From NCBI RefSeq assembly GCF_028330985.1, contig NZ_JAQMUE010000082.1, positions 92,464 to 156,463 on the forward strand: DNA of 64,000 bases, given 5' to 3'. Both the position numbers and the translations under genes were made by a program. Numbering within the stretch: position 1 is the stretch's first letter; every line of letters begins with the position of its first letter. The stretch is from Roseofilum reptotaenium CS-1145. Its GTDB lineage: Bacteria > Cyanobacteriota > Cyanobacteriia > Cyanobacteriales > Desertifilaceae. The notes below the pieces were generated by a model that was not told the origin of the DNA, did not search any database, and saw only the letters and a list, made by a program, of their open reading frames with translations. This document shows positions 1-7,295 of the stretch, in pieces.

Positions 1-574
1 CTTCCCCACTCGGCGTGAATAACTGCAATGTTTGCTCGCTGCTACTAAAACTCACCTGTAATAGCGGACTTTTCCAACCTTCCATTTGAGGAATTTCTGT
101 TAATATTCCCCCACTTCTCAACCATCCTTGCAGTTGATTCTTTTTCGGATTGTAGACATAATATTCTTCCACGCCATAATAGTCGTAGAACTCAAACTTA
201 TCGTCCATTTCGCCTTTACTATTACTCGGCGAGATGATCTCAAATGCCACTTGAGGCACAATATTTCCTTCTTCCCATTGTTTATAGGAGCCTCTATCTT
301 TTTTCTCCACTCCCAAAACCACCATGATATCCGGTGCTTGGCTAAACGGTAAATTTTCTTCTGCTACTGTTAACGTTCCCGCTTTTTTGGGATACCACAA
401 CAAATCACCCGCCACAAACACATTTTCTCGCTCTTGAAACAGAGCCGACAATCCTCCGACAATGGTGGTAATTAAACGAAATTGAATCGTATTATCCGCC
501 ATCGGTTTTCCATCACTTTCTGGGTAGAGTCGAGCGGCAACTTGCGATTGAGAAAGTAATTCTTGTACCATCAT
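1..574 (-). CDS. Uma2-family (DUF820) putative endonuclease, 3' end outside window
   Basis: Reading the minus strand from 574 gives an open frame that runs off the left edge of the window. It starts MMVQELLSQSQVAARLYP and continues through FEIISPSNSKGEMDDKYEFY and YYGVEEYYVYNPK. The pattern of a VAFEI(I/L)SPS motif followed by K..(Y/E) and a tyrosine/valine-rich EY.V.(N/D)P segment is typical of Uma2 proteins, which have a PD-(D/E)XK-like fold and occur in many copies in cyanobacteria. Their cellular role is not established. Two adjacent ATG codons (574 and 571) could both serve as start. The last visible residues are LQLFTPSGE, so the C-terminal part lies outside. A second, complete Uma2 gene lies near 45 kb. 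Confidence 0.8.
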   Translation of the reverse strand, partial: MMVQELLSQSQVAARLYPESDGKPMADNTIQFRLITTIVGGLSALFQERENVFVAGDLLWYPKKAGTLTVAEENLPFSQAPDIMVVLGVEKKDRGSYKQWEEGNIVPQVAFEIISPSNSKGEMDDKFEFYDYYGVEEYYVYNPKKNQLQGWLRSGGILTEIPQMEGWKSPLLQVSFSSSEQTLQLFTPSGE

Positions 575-707
575 TTCGACCTGAATACCGATCGTGTTTG
601 CACTCCTATTTTGAGGATACCATACAGCTTTGCTGTAGTGGAGGAATGGGGAGATAGGGGGATCGAAAGGTAGCGCATAAAGGGCGAAAACTTCTGTCAG
701 CCTCTAC

Positions 708-1010
708 TTAAGACTCAAATGTCTCTTTTACTCCAGAACCCGTGGCTTCTTGAATCAAGGCTTCGGCGCGATCGCCATCTTGATAGAGTAATTCTAAAAA
801 CTCCCAGGGTTCCATCCCGACTAACCGGGCGTAAAATCCAACTTCACCCATAATTCTGGCTTCTGACTGGCGCAAATACATACTGAGGCAGTGATGGGCC
901 TGGTTTTCGGGTTGGCGTTGGGTACGGAAAAAGGCTAAAGCATTGAGTAACCGGTCTTCATAGGGCGCGAGGGGTCTAATGTTCAGGTTTTGGGGAGTGC
1001 GTTGAGTCAT
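708..1010 (-). CDS. Conserved cyanobacterial-type hypothetical protein, 100 aa
   Basis: A small, mostly helical soluble protein with no signal peptide or membrane segment. Visible features are a helix with an RQSEARIMGEVGFYARLVGM stretch and a C-terminal acidic helix (LLYQDGDRAEALIQEATGSG). I do not recognise a named domain. Codon use matches the neighbours and the frame ends in TAA. It is transcribed away from ycf46, from a shared intergenic region of about 255 bases. Function unknown. Confidence 0.7.
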   Translation of the reverse strand: MTQRTPQNLNIRPLAPYEDRLLNALAFFRTQRQPENQAHHCLSMYLRQSEARIMGEVGFYARLVGMEPWEFLELLYQDGDRAEALIQEATGSGVKETFES

Positions 1011-1187
1011 AGGGTTACAGCCGTAATGGATAATGGGAACACCCTGTAGGGGCGATCGTAGAGCTGGTTAACGGGGAAAAAAAATAAGCAAATAAGGCTC
1101 AAGCCCTCTCAGTGACTGCCTCCGACGCTCGGAACGAAAATGCGTTGTTTCAGCGATTGGCTGAGGTGCGTCGGTTTTATAGCGCTA

Positions 1188-1253
1188 TGGGCGGGTAAGG
1201 GGAGTCTATACTATAAATTTACAATATTTAAACTGAGTCTCCTATACCCGCCA
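1188..1253. repeat. Imperfect inverted repeat just upstream of ycf46
   Basis: The arm around 1188-1206 (GGGCGGGTAAGGGGAGTC) is nearly the reverse complement of the arm around 1235-1252 (GAGTCTCCTATACCCGCC). The two flank an A/T-rich centre (TATAAATTTACAATATTTAA). The structure ends about 12 bases before the ycf46 ATG, so it would fall in the promoter or 5' leader. It may be an operator, a leader hairpin or a small repeat; the sequence does not decide. Confidence 0.5.
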
Positions 1254-1265
1254 ACTTGATAGTCC

Positions 1266-2765
1266 ATGAGTTTTAAGGAAGAATTTGAACTACTACTGCG
1301 ATCGCGCTATCCCATCATCTACATTCCCACTGCCGAAGAAGAACGGGTGGAAAGGGCGATCGCCGAATCGGCCAAAAACCTCGGCAGTCGGGGAGTCTAT
1401 ACCTGGGATTTCGTCGATGGTTATCAGGGCAATCCCAATGATAACGGGTTTGGTCGTCGCAACCCCCTCCAAGCCTTAGAATTCGTCCAGAAAGTTCCCC
1501 CCACAGCCGCCGGGATTTTTGTTCTCCGGGATTTTCAGCGCTTTTTGGAGGATATTTCCATCTCGCGGAAACTGAGAAATTTAGCCCGCAGCCTCAAATC
1601 GGAAGCCAAAAACTTGGTGATTCTAGCTCCAGAAATTGCCATCCCCACCGACTTAACCGAAGTGATTACCGTCTTAGAATTTCCCTTACCCCAGAGTGGA
1701 GATATTCGAGAAGAAGTCAGGCGGTTACTGATGGGATTAGGACAAGTCATTGAGCAAGAAGTCCTGGAAGAAATTGTCCGCTGTTGTCAAGGTCTTTCCC
1801 TAGAGCGCATTCGTCGAGTATTGGGAAAAGCGATCGCCACCCATGGGGAATTGCGCCCGGAAGATGTAGACCTGATTTTAGAAGAAAAGCGGCAAACCAT
1901 TCGCCAAACCCAAATCCTCGACTTTTATCCCGCTCAAGAACAAATTTCCGACATTGGTGGTTTAGAAAACCTCAAAGACTGGCTCTTGCGGCGCGGTGGC
2001 GGGTTTTCCGAGCAAGCTAGAGCCTACGGACTGCCCCATCCCCGTGGTTTACTGTTAGTGGGCATTCAAGGAACGGGGAAATCTCTGACGGCAAAAGCGA
2101 TCGCCCACCATTGGCATCTTCCCCTCCTGCGCCTCGATGTGGGACGACTATTTGCCGGACTCGTGGGAGAATCGGAATCGAGAACCCGGCAAATGATTCA
2201 ACTGGCTGAAGCTCTCGCTCCTTGCATTTTATGGATTGACGAAATTGACAAAGCCTTTAGCGGCATGGGATCGCGGGGAGATGCAGGTACAACGAATCGG
2301 GTATTCGGAACCTTTGTCACTTGGCTAGCAGAAAAAACCTCACCGGTTTTTGTCGTTGCCACCGCTAATAATATCCAAAGTTTACCCCCAGAACTATTAC
2401 GCAAAGGGCGATTTGATGAAATCTTTTTTGTGGGACTCCCCACCCAAGAAGAACGACAAGCCATTTTTGAAGTTCATCTTTCTCGGTTGCGTCCCCAAAG
2501 TCTGAGAAATTATGAGTTCAAACGTCTTGCCTATGAAACCCCGGATTTTTCCGGGGCAGAAATTGAACAAATGATTGTAGAAGCCATGCACATTGGCTTT
2601 AGTCAAAACCGGGATTTTACCACCGATGATATCCTAGAGGCAGCCAGTCAAATTGTTCCCTTAGCTCGCACGGCTCAAGAACAAATTGAATTGTTACAAT
2701 CTTGGGCAGCATCCGGTAAAGCGAGACTTGCCTCTCGTTCAAGTGGTTTAAAACCGCCCTTGTAG
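1266..2765 (+). CDS. ycf46: AAA+ ATPase Ycf46
   Basis: A 499-residue AAA+ protein matching the Ycf46 family, conserved in cyanobacteria and some red-lineage plastids. The N-terminal half (about 1-220) is the family-specific region beginning [20 protein letters not shown]. The AAA+ module follows: Walker A GIQGTGKS at about 266-273, Walker [11 protein letters not shown] at about 321-330, a sensor-1 type VVATANN segment, and an arginine-containing [16 protein letters not shown] stretch typical of the second region of homology. A helical lid lies near 430-475. From published work on Synechocystis (not from this sequence), Ycf46 has been linked to regulation of CO2 uptake and use in photosynthesis. 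That is of interest because bicarbonate transporters lie 25 kb downstream. The ATG at 1266 follows the inverted repeat. All ATPase residues I looked for are present. Confidence 0.93.
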   Translation: MSFKEEFELLLRSRYPIIYIPTAEEERVERAIAESAKNLGSRGVYTWDFVDGYQGNPNDNGFGRRNPLQALEFVQKVPPTAAGIFVLRDFQRFLEDISISRKLRNLARSLKSEAKNLVILAPEIAIPTDLTEVITVLEFPLPQSGDIREEVRRLLMGLGQVIEQEVLEEIVRCCQGLSLERIRRVLGKAIATHGELRPEDVDLILEEKRQTIRQTQILDFYPAQEQISDIGGLENLKDWLLRRGGGFSEQARAYGLPHPRGLLLVGIQGTGKSLTAKAIAHHWHLPLLRLDVGRLFAGLVGESESRTRQMIQLAEALAPCILWIDEIDKAFSGMGSRGDAGTTNRVFGTFVTWLAEKTSPVFVVATANNIQSLPPELLRKGRFDEIFFVGLPTQEERQAIFEVHLSRLRPQSLRNYEFKRLAYETPDFSGAEIEQMIVEAMHIGFSQNRDFTTDDILEAASQIVPLARTAQEQIELLQSWAASGKARLASRSSGLKPPL

Positions 2766-2792
2766 TCGTTATTATTTTCCAGATTTATTCTT

Positions 2793-3224
2793 ATGGTTGG
2801 TAGATTAGTTTCCGGATTTTTTCAAGTATTTTTGGGGATCGCGTTGGCGATCGCCCTGATGTTAGTCGGTGGATTAGCCGCTGCCCGTTATTTTATGGCC
2901 AGAATGACCATTGACCCTCCCAAACCGGAGTTTCCAGAGGCACAAGAGGCTAAACCGGCTTCTGCTTCCCTGTCTACTCCTGCTGAAGTCCAAAAGCCAA
3001 AAGAACCGGAACTTCCAGAAGGAGCCTACAAAGCGAGAGTCACTTGGCCCGATGGTCTGATCTTGCGGAATGCCCCCAGTTATGAGTCGGGGTCTATTGG
3101 TGGAGTCGGTTATAATGAAACGTTGTATGTGATTGGAGAAAGTGAAGATAAGATTTGGCAAAAAGTTCGGGTTGCTTCTCGAGATGCCTGGGTGAAAGGG
3201 GGAAATGTAGAGAAAGTGGAATAG
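2793..3224 (+). CDS. Membrane-anchored SH3-like domain protein, 143 aa
   Basis: Residues about 8-34 form a single hydrophobic segment (VSGFFQVFLGIALAIALMLV) serving as a membrane anchor or uncleaved signal. A proline/glutamate/alanine-rich linker follows (about 40-78). The C-terminal domain, from about residue 82, has the bacterial SH3 pattern: RVTWPDGLILRNAPSYESGS, then GVGYNETLYVIGES and WQKVRV...DAWVKGGNVE. Such domains usually bind peptidoglycan or protein partners in the periplasm. It lies 27 bases downstream of ycf46 on the same strand and may be co-transcribed with it. A cell-envelope role is inferred from architecture only. Confidence 0.8.
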   Translation: MVGRLVSGFFQVFLGIALAIALMLVGGLAAARYFMARMTIDPPKPEFPEAQEAKPASASLSTPAEVQKPKEPELPEGAYKARVTWPDGLILRNAPSYESGSIGGVGYNETLYVIGESEDKIWQKVRVASRDAWVKGGNVEKVE

Positions 3225-3228
3225 AAGG

Positions 3229-3268
3229 GAATGGGGAATGGGGAATAGGGAATAGGGAATAGGGAATG
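3229..3268. repeat. Short degenerate tandem repeat, GGGAATGG/GGGAATAG units
   Basis: Five to six consecutive near-copies of a 7-8 base unit (GGAATGGG, GGAATAGG) follow the stop codon of the SH3-like gene. Similar G/A-rich runs appear near 17480-17500. No gene function is visible. Confidence 0.75.
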
Positions 3269-3280
3269 GAGATGCAATTC

Positions 3281-3366
3281 TCTCTTCTATGAAGTACAGC
3301 TTGAAGCCTCAGACCCTAAGTAATACAAGCTATTGCCTGTTGCCTATTGCCTAGTGCGAAGCGCAA
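3281..3366 (-). repeat. Dispersed intergenic repeat, copy A
   Basis: This stretch is the near reverse complement of 14370-14458. Shared blocks include the GCGCTTCGC end, CTAGGCAATAGGC, GCAATAGCTTGTAT, GGCTTCAAGCTGTAC and TCATAGAAGAGAGA. Two copies 11 kb apart in opposite orientation show it is a dispersed repeat about 86-89 bases long. Shorter pieces of the same family (AGCGCTA plus runs of TATTGCCTGTTGCC) occur near 15.6 kb and 30.6-30.7 kb. No coding content. Confidence 0.85.
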
Positions 3367-3497
3367 ATTAAATGTTAAGAAATATCTCTAAACCTCAAGC
3401 TTGATTGCAATTTAGGGGCAATTATGCACTGAAAAGAAACTTGGGTGATACCCTGAGAAGACAAAATTGATCAGCACTCATCCAGAAATCATCTTTT

Positions 3498-3671
3498 ATG
3501 TATAATAAGTCTTCTAATTCGGATTGGCTTGAAGCGATCGTTACTGGTAGTATCGGTGCAGGTATTGTAACTTCTTTTGCCGTCAGTCAAGGACAACACC
3601 CCCTAGTCGGTTTAGCCATTACCTTATTTGCGGGTATCTGCGCTTGGTTAATCGATCGGCAAATGCACTAA
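3498..3671 (+). CDS. Small two-helix membrane protein, 57 aa
   Basis: An ATG at 3498 opens a 57-codon frame beginning MYNKSSNSDWLEAIVTGSIG and ending AWLIDRQMH. Two hydrophobic segments are visible: about residues 13-30 (AIVTGSIGAGIVTSFAVS) and about 36-52 (LVGLAITLFAGICAWLI). They are joined by a short polar loop (QGQHP). The stop at 3669-3671 abuts the next gene, whose earliest possible start (TTG) is at 3672. Base composition looks coding. No homologue recognised. It may be a small membrane protein co-expressed with the peptidoglycan-binding gene behind it. Confidence 0.6.
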   Translation: MYNKSSNSDWLEAIVTGSIGAGIVTSFAVSQGQHPLVGLAITLFAGICAWLIDRQMH

Positions 3672-3689
3672 TTGATACTGATTCAATCC

Positions 3690-4409
3690 ATGTTTACCCT
3701 TGTGTTACCATTCGGTAAATTCATCTTTTCGGGTTCTCGCTTAATCCAAAGCTTGCTAACAATAACCCTGATTCTGGGGTCGTTGACCCTCTCAGTCAGA
3801 GCTATAGAAATAGGAGATGATGGGCCGCAAGTGCGGGAATTGCAGCAACAACTCCAAGATTTAGGGTATTTTGATTTACAACCTACAGGACGATTTCGGG
3901 AACTGACCCAAGAGGCAGTCATCCGATTTCAACGCGATCGGGGATTAATTCCCGATGGTATTGTGGGCGCAGAAACTTGGAGTCGATTGCGATCGGGAGG
4001 AAACCAAAGATCGACATTAGACAATTCTCCTGTACTCCAGCGCGGAGACCAAGGCCCGGAAGTCACGGCTCTACAGGAAAACCTGATGGCCAAAGGCTTT
4101 TTTAATGGCCCCATTACGGGATTATATGGTTCCTTAACCGAGGAAGCGGTTCGCTCCTATCAACAAGTCCAAGGCTTAACCCCAGATGGCATTTATGGCC
4201 GCCGAACTCAAGCACGACTCGAAAACGGAGCGCCAGTGGGTCAGTCCTTAAGTTCCAGGTCAGATCCCCAAGTTCTAGAATTACAGCGCCGTTTAAAAGC
4301 CAGAGGATTGTATGATGGCCCCTTAGATGGAATCTTAGGCCCCCTAACCCAAGAAGCCATATCCAGAGCGCAACAGAAGTATGGCATTAGTCCAGAAGAT
4401 ATTCGCTGA
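3690..4409 (+). CDS. Peptidoglycan-binding protein with three PG_binding_1 repeats
   Basis: From the ATG at 3690 the product is 239 residues. An N-terminal hydrophobic signal/anchor (about 4-35) ends near VRA. Three PG_binding_1 repeats follow. The first has GDDGPQVRELQQQLQDLGYF...TQEAVIRFQRDRGL..DGIVG.ET; the second GDQGPEVTALQENLMAKGFF...TEEAVRSYQQVQGL..DGIYG.RT; the third PQVLELQRRLKARGLYDGPLDGILGPLTQEAI. This domain binds peptidoglycan stem peptides and is common in exported wall enzymes, but no catalytic domain is attached here. A TTG at 3672, touching the upstream stop, would add six residues. I prefer the ATG because the signal then sits at the normal distance. A longer paralogue follows in tandem. 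Confidence 0.85.
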   Translation: MFTLVLPFGKFIFSGSRLIQSLLTITLILGSLTLSVRAIEIGDDGPQVRELQQQLQDLGYFDLQPTGRFRELTQEAVIRFQRDRGLIPDGIVGAETWSRLRSGGNQRSTLDNSPVLQRGDQGPEVTALQENLMAKGFFNGPITGLYGSLTEEAVRSYQQVQGLTPDGIYGRRTQARLENGAPVGQSLSSRSDPQVLELQRRLKARGLYDGPLDGILGPLTQEAISRAQQKYGISPEDIR

Positions 4410-4535
4410 GTTTCTCTAGGTGGTGGCCCTCTGAACCAAAGAAATTGCAAGTGAGCAATCTTGAGTCATTTTGCTCGAAAAGATCGCCTAAAATAGGGGC
4501 AGCATCGACACCTGGATTAAGATCTCCTACTCTCT

Positions 4536-5567
4536 ATGGACTCTCTAGCCTATCTCCATCTAGCCCTAGCCTATCAAGACCCGACCAGCACCAAACGGGT
4601 TTTACGAAAATCAATCCAGCAATTTTGGCAACAGTTGCTGGCTAAACCAATTTCTAGTCGATTGATCCTACGATTACTCTCTTTAGGCATCGCGCTGGCG
4701 ATCTTGACTTTAGCGCAAGTAGCTCTAGCTCTACGATTCGGAGATTCTGGCACAGATGTAGCTCAACTTCAGCAAAATCTCCAGCTATTAGGATACTATC
4801 GAGGCCCCATCACCAGAGTCTTTGATGGAGCAACTGAGCAAGCAGTACTTGGTTTCCAACGTGATGCTGGTATTGGGGTCGATGGCATAGTGGGTTCGGA
4901 AACTCAATCTGCGATCAATCGGATCTTGTTCAACCAATTGCCACAAGCAGGATTCAATACGTTCCCTCAAATTCTGCCCCCTCCTCCAGCACCTTTTAAT
5001 ACGCCATCTTTTACCCCCGGTATCACTTTTGGCGATCCCTTTCCGAATTCCTTTAATCCGGCTCTGGGTCAACCCAACTTTAATCAACCCTTTGGGACAA
5101 ACTTTGGATTACAGCAAGTAACACCCAGTTCTCCGATCGGGCAGATTCAGCTACTGCAAAGTAGACTGCAAGATCTAGGATGGTATCGAGGCACAATTGA
5201 TGGCATCTATGGCCAACTGACAACAGAGGCTGTGGAGCAGTTTCAGCGCTTCAGAGGTTTATTTCCTAGTGGCATAGCTGATAGCAGAACTCTAGCAGAA
5301 TTAGGTTTAGGATCGGACCCAATAGCCGGAGGAAACAATACTTTTCCCCGTGTAACACTCCAAGGATATGTTGTCGTGATTCCAACCGGTAATAATTTTG
5401 TATATCAACAAATCCGCATACGGTATCCCAGCGCTATACAAACTCGAAATCGAAGAGGGAGATTTGTTTATATACAAGCCTATGACAATCGCGATCGTGC
5501 GGAGAGTCAGTCGGCTTTATTACGATCGCAAGGTTTTACTAATGCCAGAGTCGTCTATTTCCGTTAA
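4536..5567 (+). CDS. Peptidoglycan-binding protein with two PG_binding_1 repeats and SPOR-like C-terminus
   Basis: A 343-residue protein. After a polar N-terminus (MDSLAYLHLALAYQDPTSTK) comes one membrane segment at about 45-66 (ILRLLSLGIALAILTLAQVA). PG_binding_1 repeat one follows (about 68-128; LRFGDSGTDVAQLQQNLQLLGYY). A proline/phenylalanine/asparagine-rich linker separates it from repeat two (about 203-255; QLLQSRLQDLGWYRGTIDGIYGQLTTEAV). The last 70 residues (GYVVVIPTGN... RFVYIQAYDNRDRAESQSALLRSQGF) resemble a SPOR domain, which recognises denuded septal glycan in other bacteria. This is a tandem neighbour and partial paralogue of the preceding gene. The polar stretch before the membrane segment suggests a bitopic protein rather than a cleaved signal. 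Confidence 0.85.
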   Translation: MDSLAYLHLALAYQDPTSTKRVLRKSIQQFWQQLLAKPISSRLILRLLSLGIALAILTLAQVALALRFGDSGTDVAQLQQNLQLLGYYRGPITRVFDGATEQAVLGFQRDAGIGVDGIVGSETQSAINRILFNQLPQAGFNTFPQILPPPPAPFNTPSFTPGITFGDPFPNSFNPALGQPNFNQPFGTNFGLQQVTPSSPIGQIQLLQSRLQDLGWYRGTIDGIYGQLTTEAVEQFQRFRGLFPSGIADSRTLAELGLGSDPIAGGNNTFPRVTLQGYVVVIPTGNNFVYQQIRIRYPSAIQTRNRRGRFVYIQAYDNRDRAESQSALLRSQGFTNARVVYFR

Positions 5568-5655
5568 GCTCTAAATATCAAGGATAATGATTCCTGTGGC
5601 GATCGCCCTTGAACACTCACTTACCACCTAAACCTGTTACTCCTATTGATCCTCT

Positions 5656-6240
5656 ATGACTGAACCTGTTGCCGATCTCAATACCCAAGCTCCTATGGCG
5701 ACTCGCATCCGTAATCTGGTGGTGGCGTTAACGGCGATCGCCTTAAGTGTAGCTTTGTTTCTAGGTCTACAAACCCAAAATCCGTCTACGTCTCTGTCTG
5801 AGTTGGCCGAAACCTCTACACCGCTAGAAGTTGCCCTAGAGAATGAGAAGCCAACGTTAATGGAATTTTATGCCAATTGGTGTTTAAGTTGCCAAGCCAT
5901 GGTTCCTGATATGGTAGCGTTGCGAGAGGGCTATGGGGCACAAGTCAATTTTGTGATGTTGAATGTGGATAATACCAAATGGTTGCCAGAAATGGATGCC
6001 TATCGCGTCGATGGCATTCCCCATTTTGTATTTTTAGATCGTCGGGGAGAGGCGATCGCCGAAACCATTGGCGAATTACCCAAACCCATTCTCAAAGATA
6101 AATTAGACGCTCTCGTGGCGGGTGTCCCCATTCCCGACGCTGGCAATATCGGCAAAGTATCCAGCCTAGAATCGGGTTCACGAAGTGAAGTCCCCATAGT
6201 TTCCGATCCCCGCAGTCATGGATCTCAGGTCGTGCAGTAG
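5656..6240 (+). CDS. txlA: Membrane-anchored thioredoxin-like protein (TxlA/HCF164 type)
   Basis: A 194-residue protein with one N-terminal membrane segment (about 19-38). The thioredoxin fold that follows has the active site NWCLSCQAM (cysteines at about 76 and 79), preceded by PTLMEFYA as in cyanobacterial TxlA. The cis-proline region is VDGIPHFVFLD. TxlA and its plastid relative HCF164 are thylakoid-membrane thioredoxins acting in redox control and cytochrome assembly; that function is taken from the family. The C-terminal 40 residues, after the fold, are polar and probably disordered. It stands alone between the peptidoglycan-binding genes and a convergent EAL gene. Confidence 0.85.
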   Translation: MTEPVADLNTQAPMATRIRNLVVALTAIALSVALFLGLQTQNPSTSLSELAETSTPLEVALENEKPTLMEFYANWCLSCQAMVPDMVALREGYGAQVNFVMLNVDNTKWLPEMDAYRVDGIPHFVFLDRRGEAIAETIGELPKPILKDKLDALVAGVPIPDAGNIGKVSSLESGSRSEVPIVSDPRSHGSQVVQ

Positions 6241-6345
6241 GCGATCGGATGTCTCCAGGAATTTTATATCAAGTGGATTGTGAATGTTGGATAGAAGAAT
6301 ATTATTCAATACTTTCATCATAACCGTTTCATTGGTTTCCCTCCT

Positions 6346-7131
6346 CTAAGATAAATTGATAAACCGATCGCGATATAAAAAACCTTGAACGTAATCAATT
6401 TGCATTCGTTGCGCAAAAGCCAAATCCTCTTCGGTTTCCACTCCTTCTAAAATAATTTTTTTTTCTGTGCCATGCACATAATTAGTCAAGAACTGAACTA
6501 AACAAATTAGATTTTTGTTTTGTTTATTCTGAACAACATATCGATCCAGTTTAATAAAATCAACCAGTTGCATGACTGATGTGGAGATCATCGATTGTGG
6601 ATTACAAACATCATCAAGAGCCGTCTCAATTGTGGCGTTTGATAATTCATGGATCATGGACAAACTCATCATAGCATGATTGATTTCAGTATTTTCAATT
6701 AACTCGACGACAATTCCCTCACTATTTTGATAATTATGAAATAACTCTACAAATGGATTTTTTCCAGAATGGGTTTTGCATTGTTCTCTACTACAGGAAA
6801 AATACGAATCTTGATCGAGGTTGACAAAAAGCTTCGTCTTTTTGGGGGCATGAGCTAATTGCAGTATTTTTTGTTGATATTCAACCTCACAGAGTTGGAG
6901 TGGTGTGTTGTGTAAAGCCCGATATACTATATCTGGTGGAATGGCTTGATTAGAGGCATCAAAAAAGCGGGCTAAACACTCGAATCCATAGATCTCTTGA
7001 CTCTTGACTTCAACAATCGGTTGATACTCTACTCCATATCTTTGTTCCGAGATTAACTCATCTATACTCTTAGACCAATTGACCCAAGCATCTATCTTTT
7101 TTACTTTCAAACCTGAGCTGTTTAACTGCAT
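6346..7131 (-). CDS. EAL-domain protein with degenerate signature motifs
   Basis: A 261-residue stand-alone EAL domain. Family landmarks are visible: YQPIV near residue 37, FECLARF where active enzymes have (F)EALAR, FVNLDQ, VVELIENTE, ALDDV, IKLDR, LEGVETEEDL and VQGFLYRD. Catalytically competent EAL proteins normally carry DDFG(T/S)G after the first metal ligands. Here the sequence is DDVCNPQS, so the loop-6 signature is lost, although the individual E, N, D, K and E ligands mostly remain. It may be a weak c-di-GMP phosphodiesterase or a c-di-GMP-binding or non-enzymatic regulator. No GGDEF, PAS or receiver domain is attached. A sensor kinase gene lies just upstream on the same strand. Confidence 0.85.
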   Translation of the reverse strand: MQLNSSGLKVKKIDAWVNWSKSIDELISEQRYGVEYQPIVEVKSQEIYGFECLARFFDASNQAIPPDIVYRALHNTPLQLCEVEYQQKILQLAHAPKKTKLFVNLDQDSYFSCSREQCKTHSGKNPFVELFHNYQNSEGIVVELIENTEINHAMMSLSMIHELSNATIETALDDVCNPQSMISTSVMQLVDFIKLDRYVVQNKQNKNLICLVQFLTNYVHGTEKKIILEGVETEEDLAFAQRMQIDYVQGFLYRDRFINLS

Positions 7132-7295
7132 TTTTTCTACTTTTCTTCGTTTTTGTCTAGAAGATTTGAATAATGTATGAAAACCAACATTTTTTCTCTG
7201 TTGTCAATTCAATGAATGTGTCGTTGCACTAGCATAAGATGATTTAGCCTTCTTACTCCTTTTGTCTTGGGTACTTAAGACTAAGGATTTTGAGC

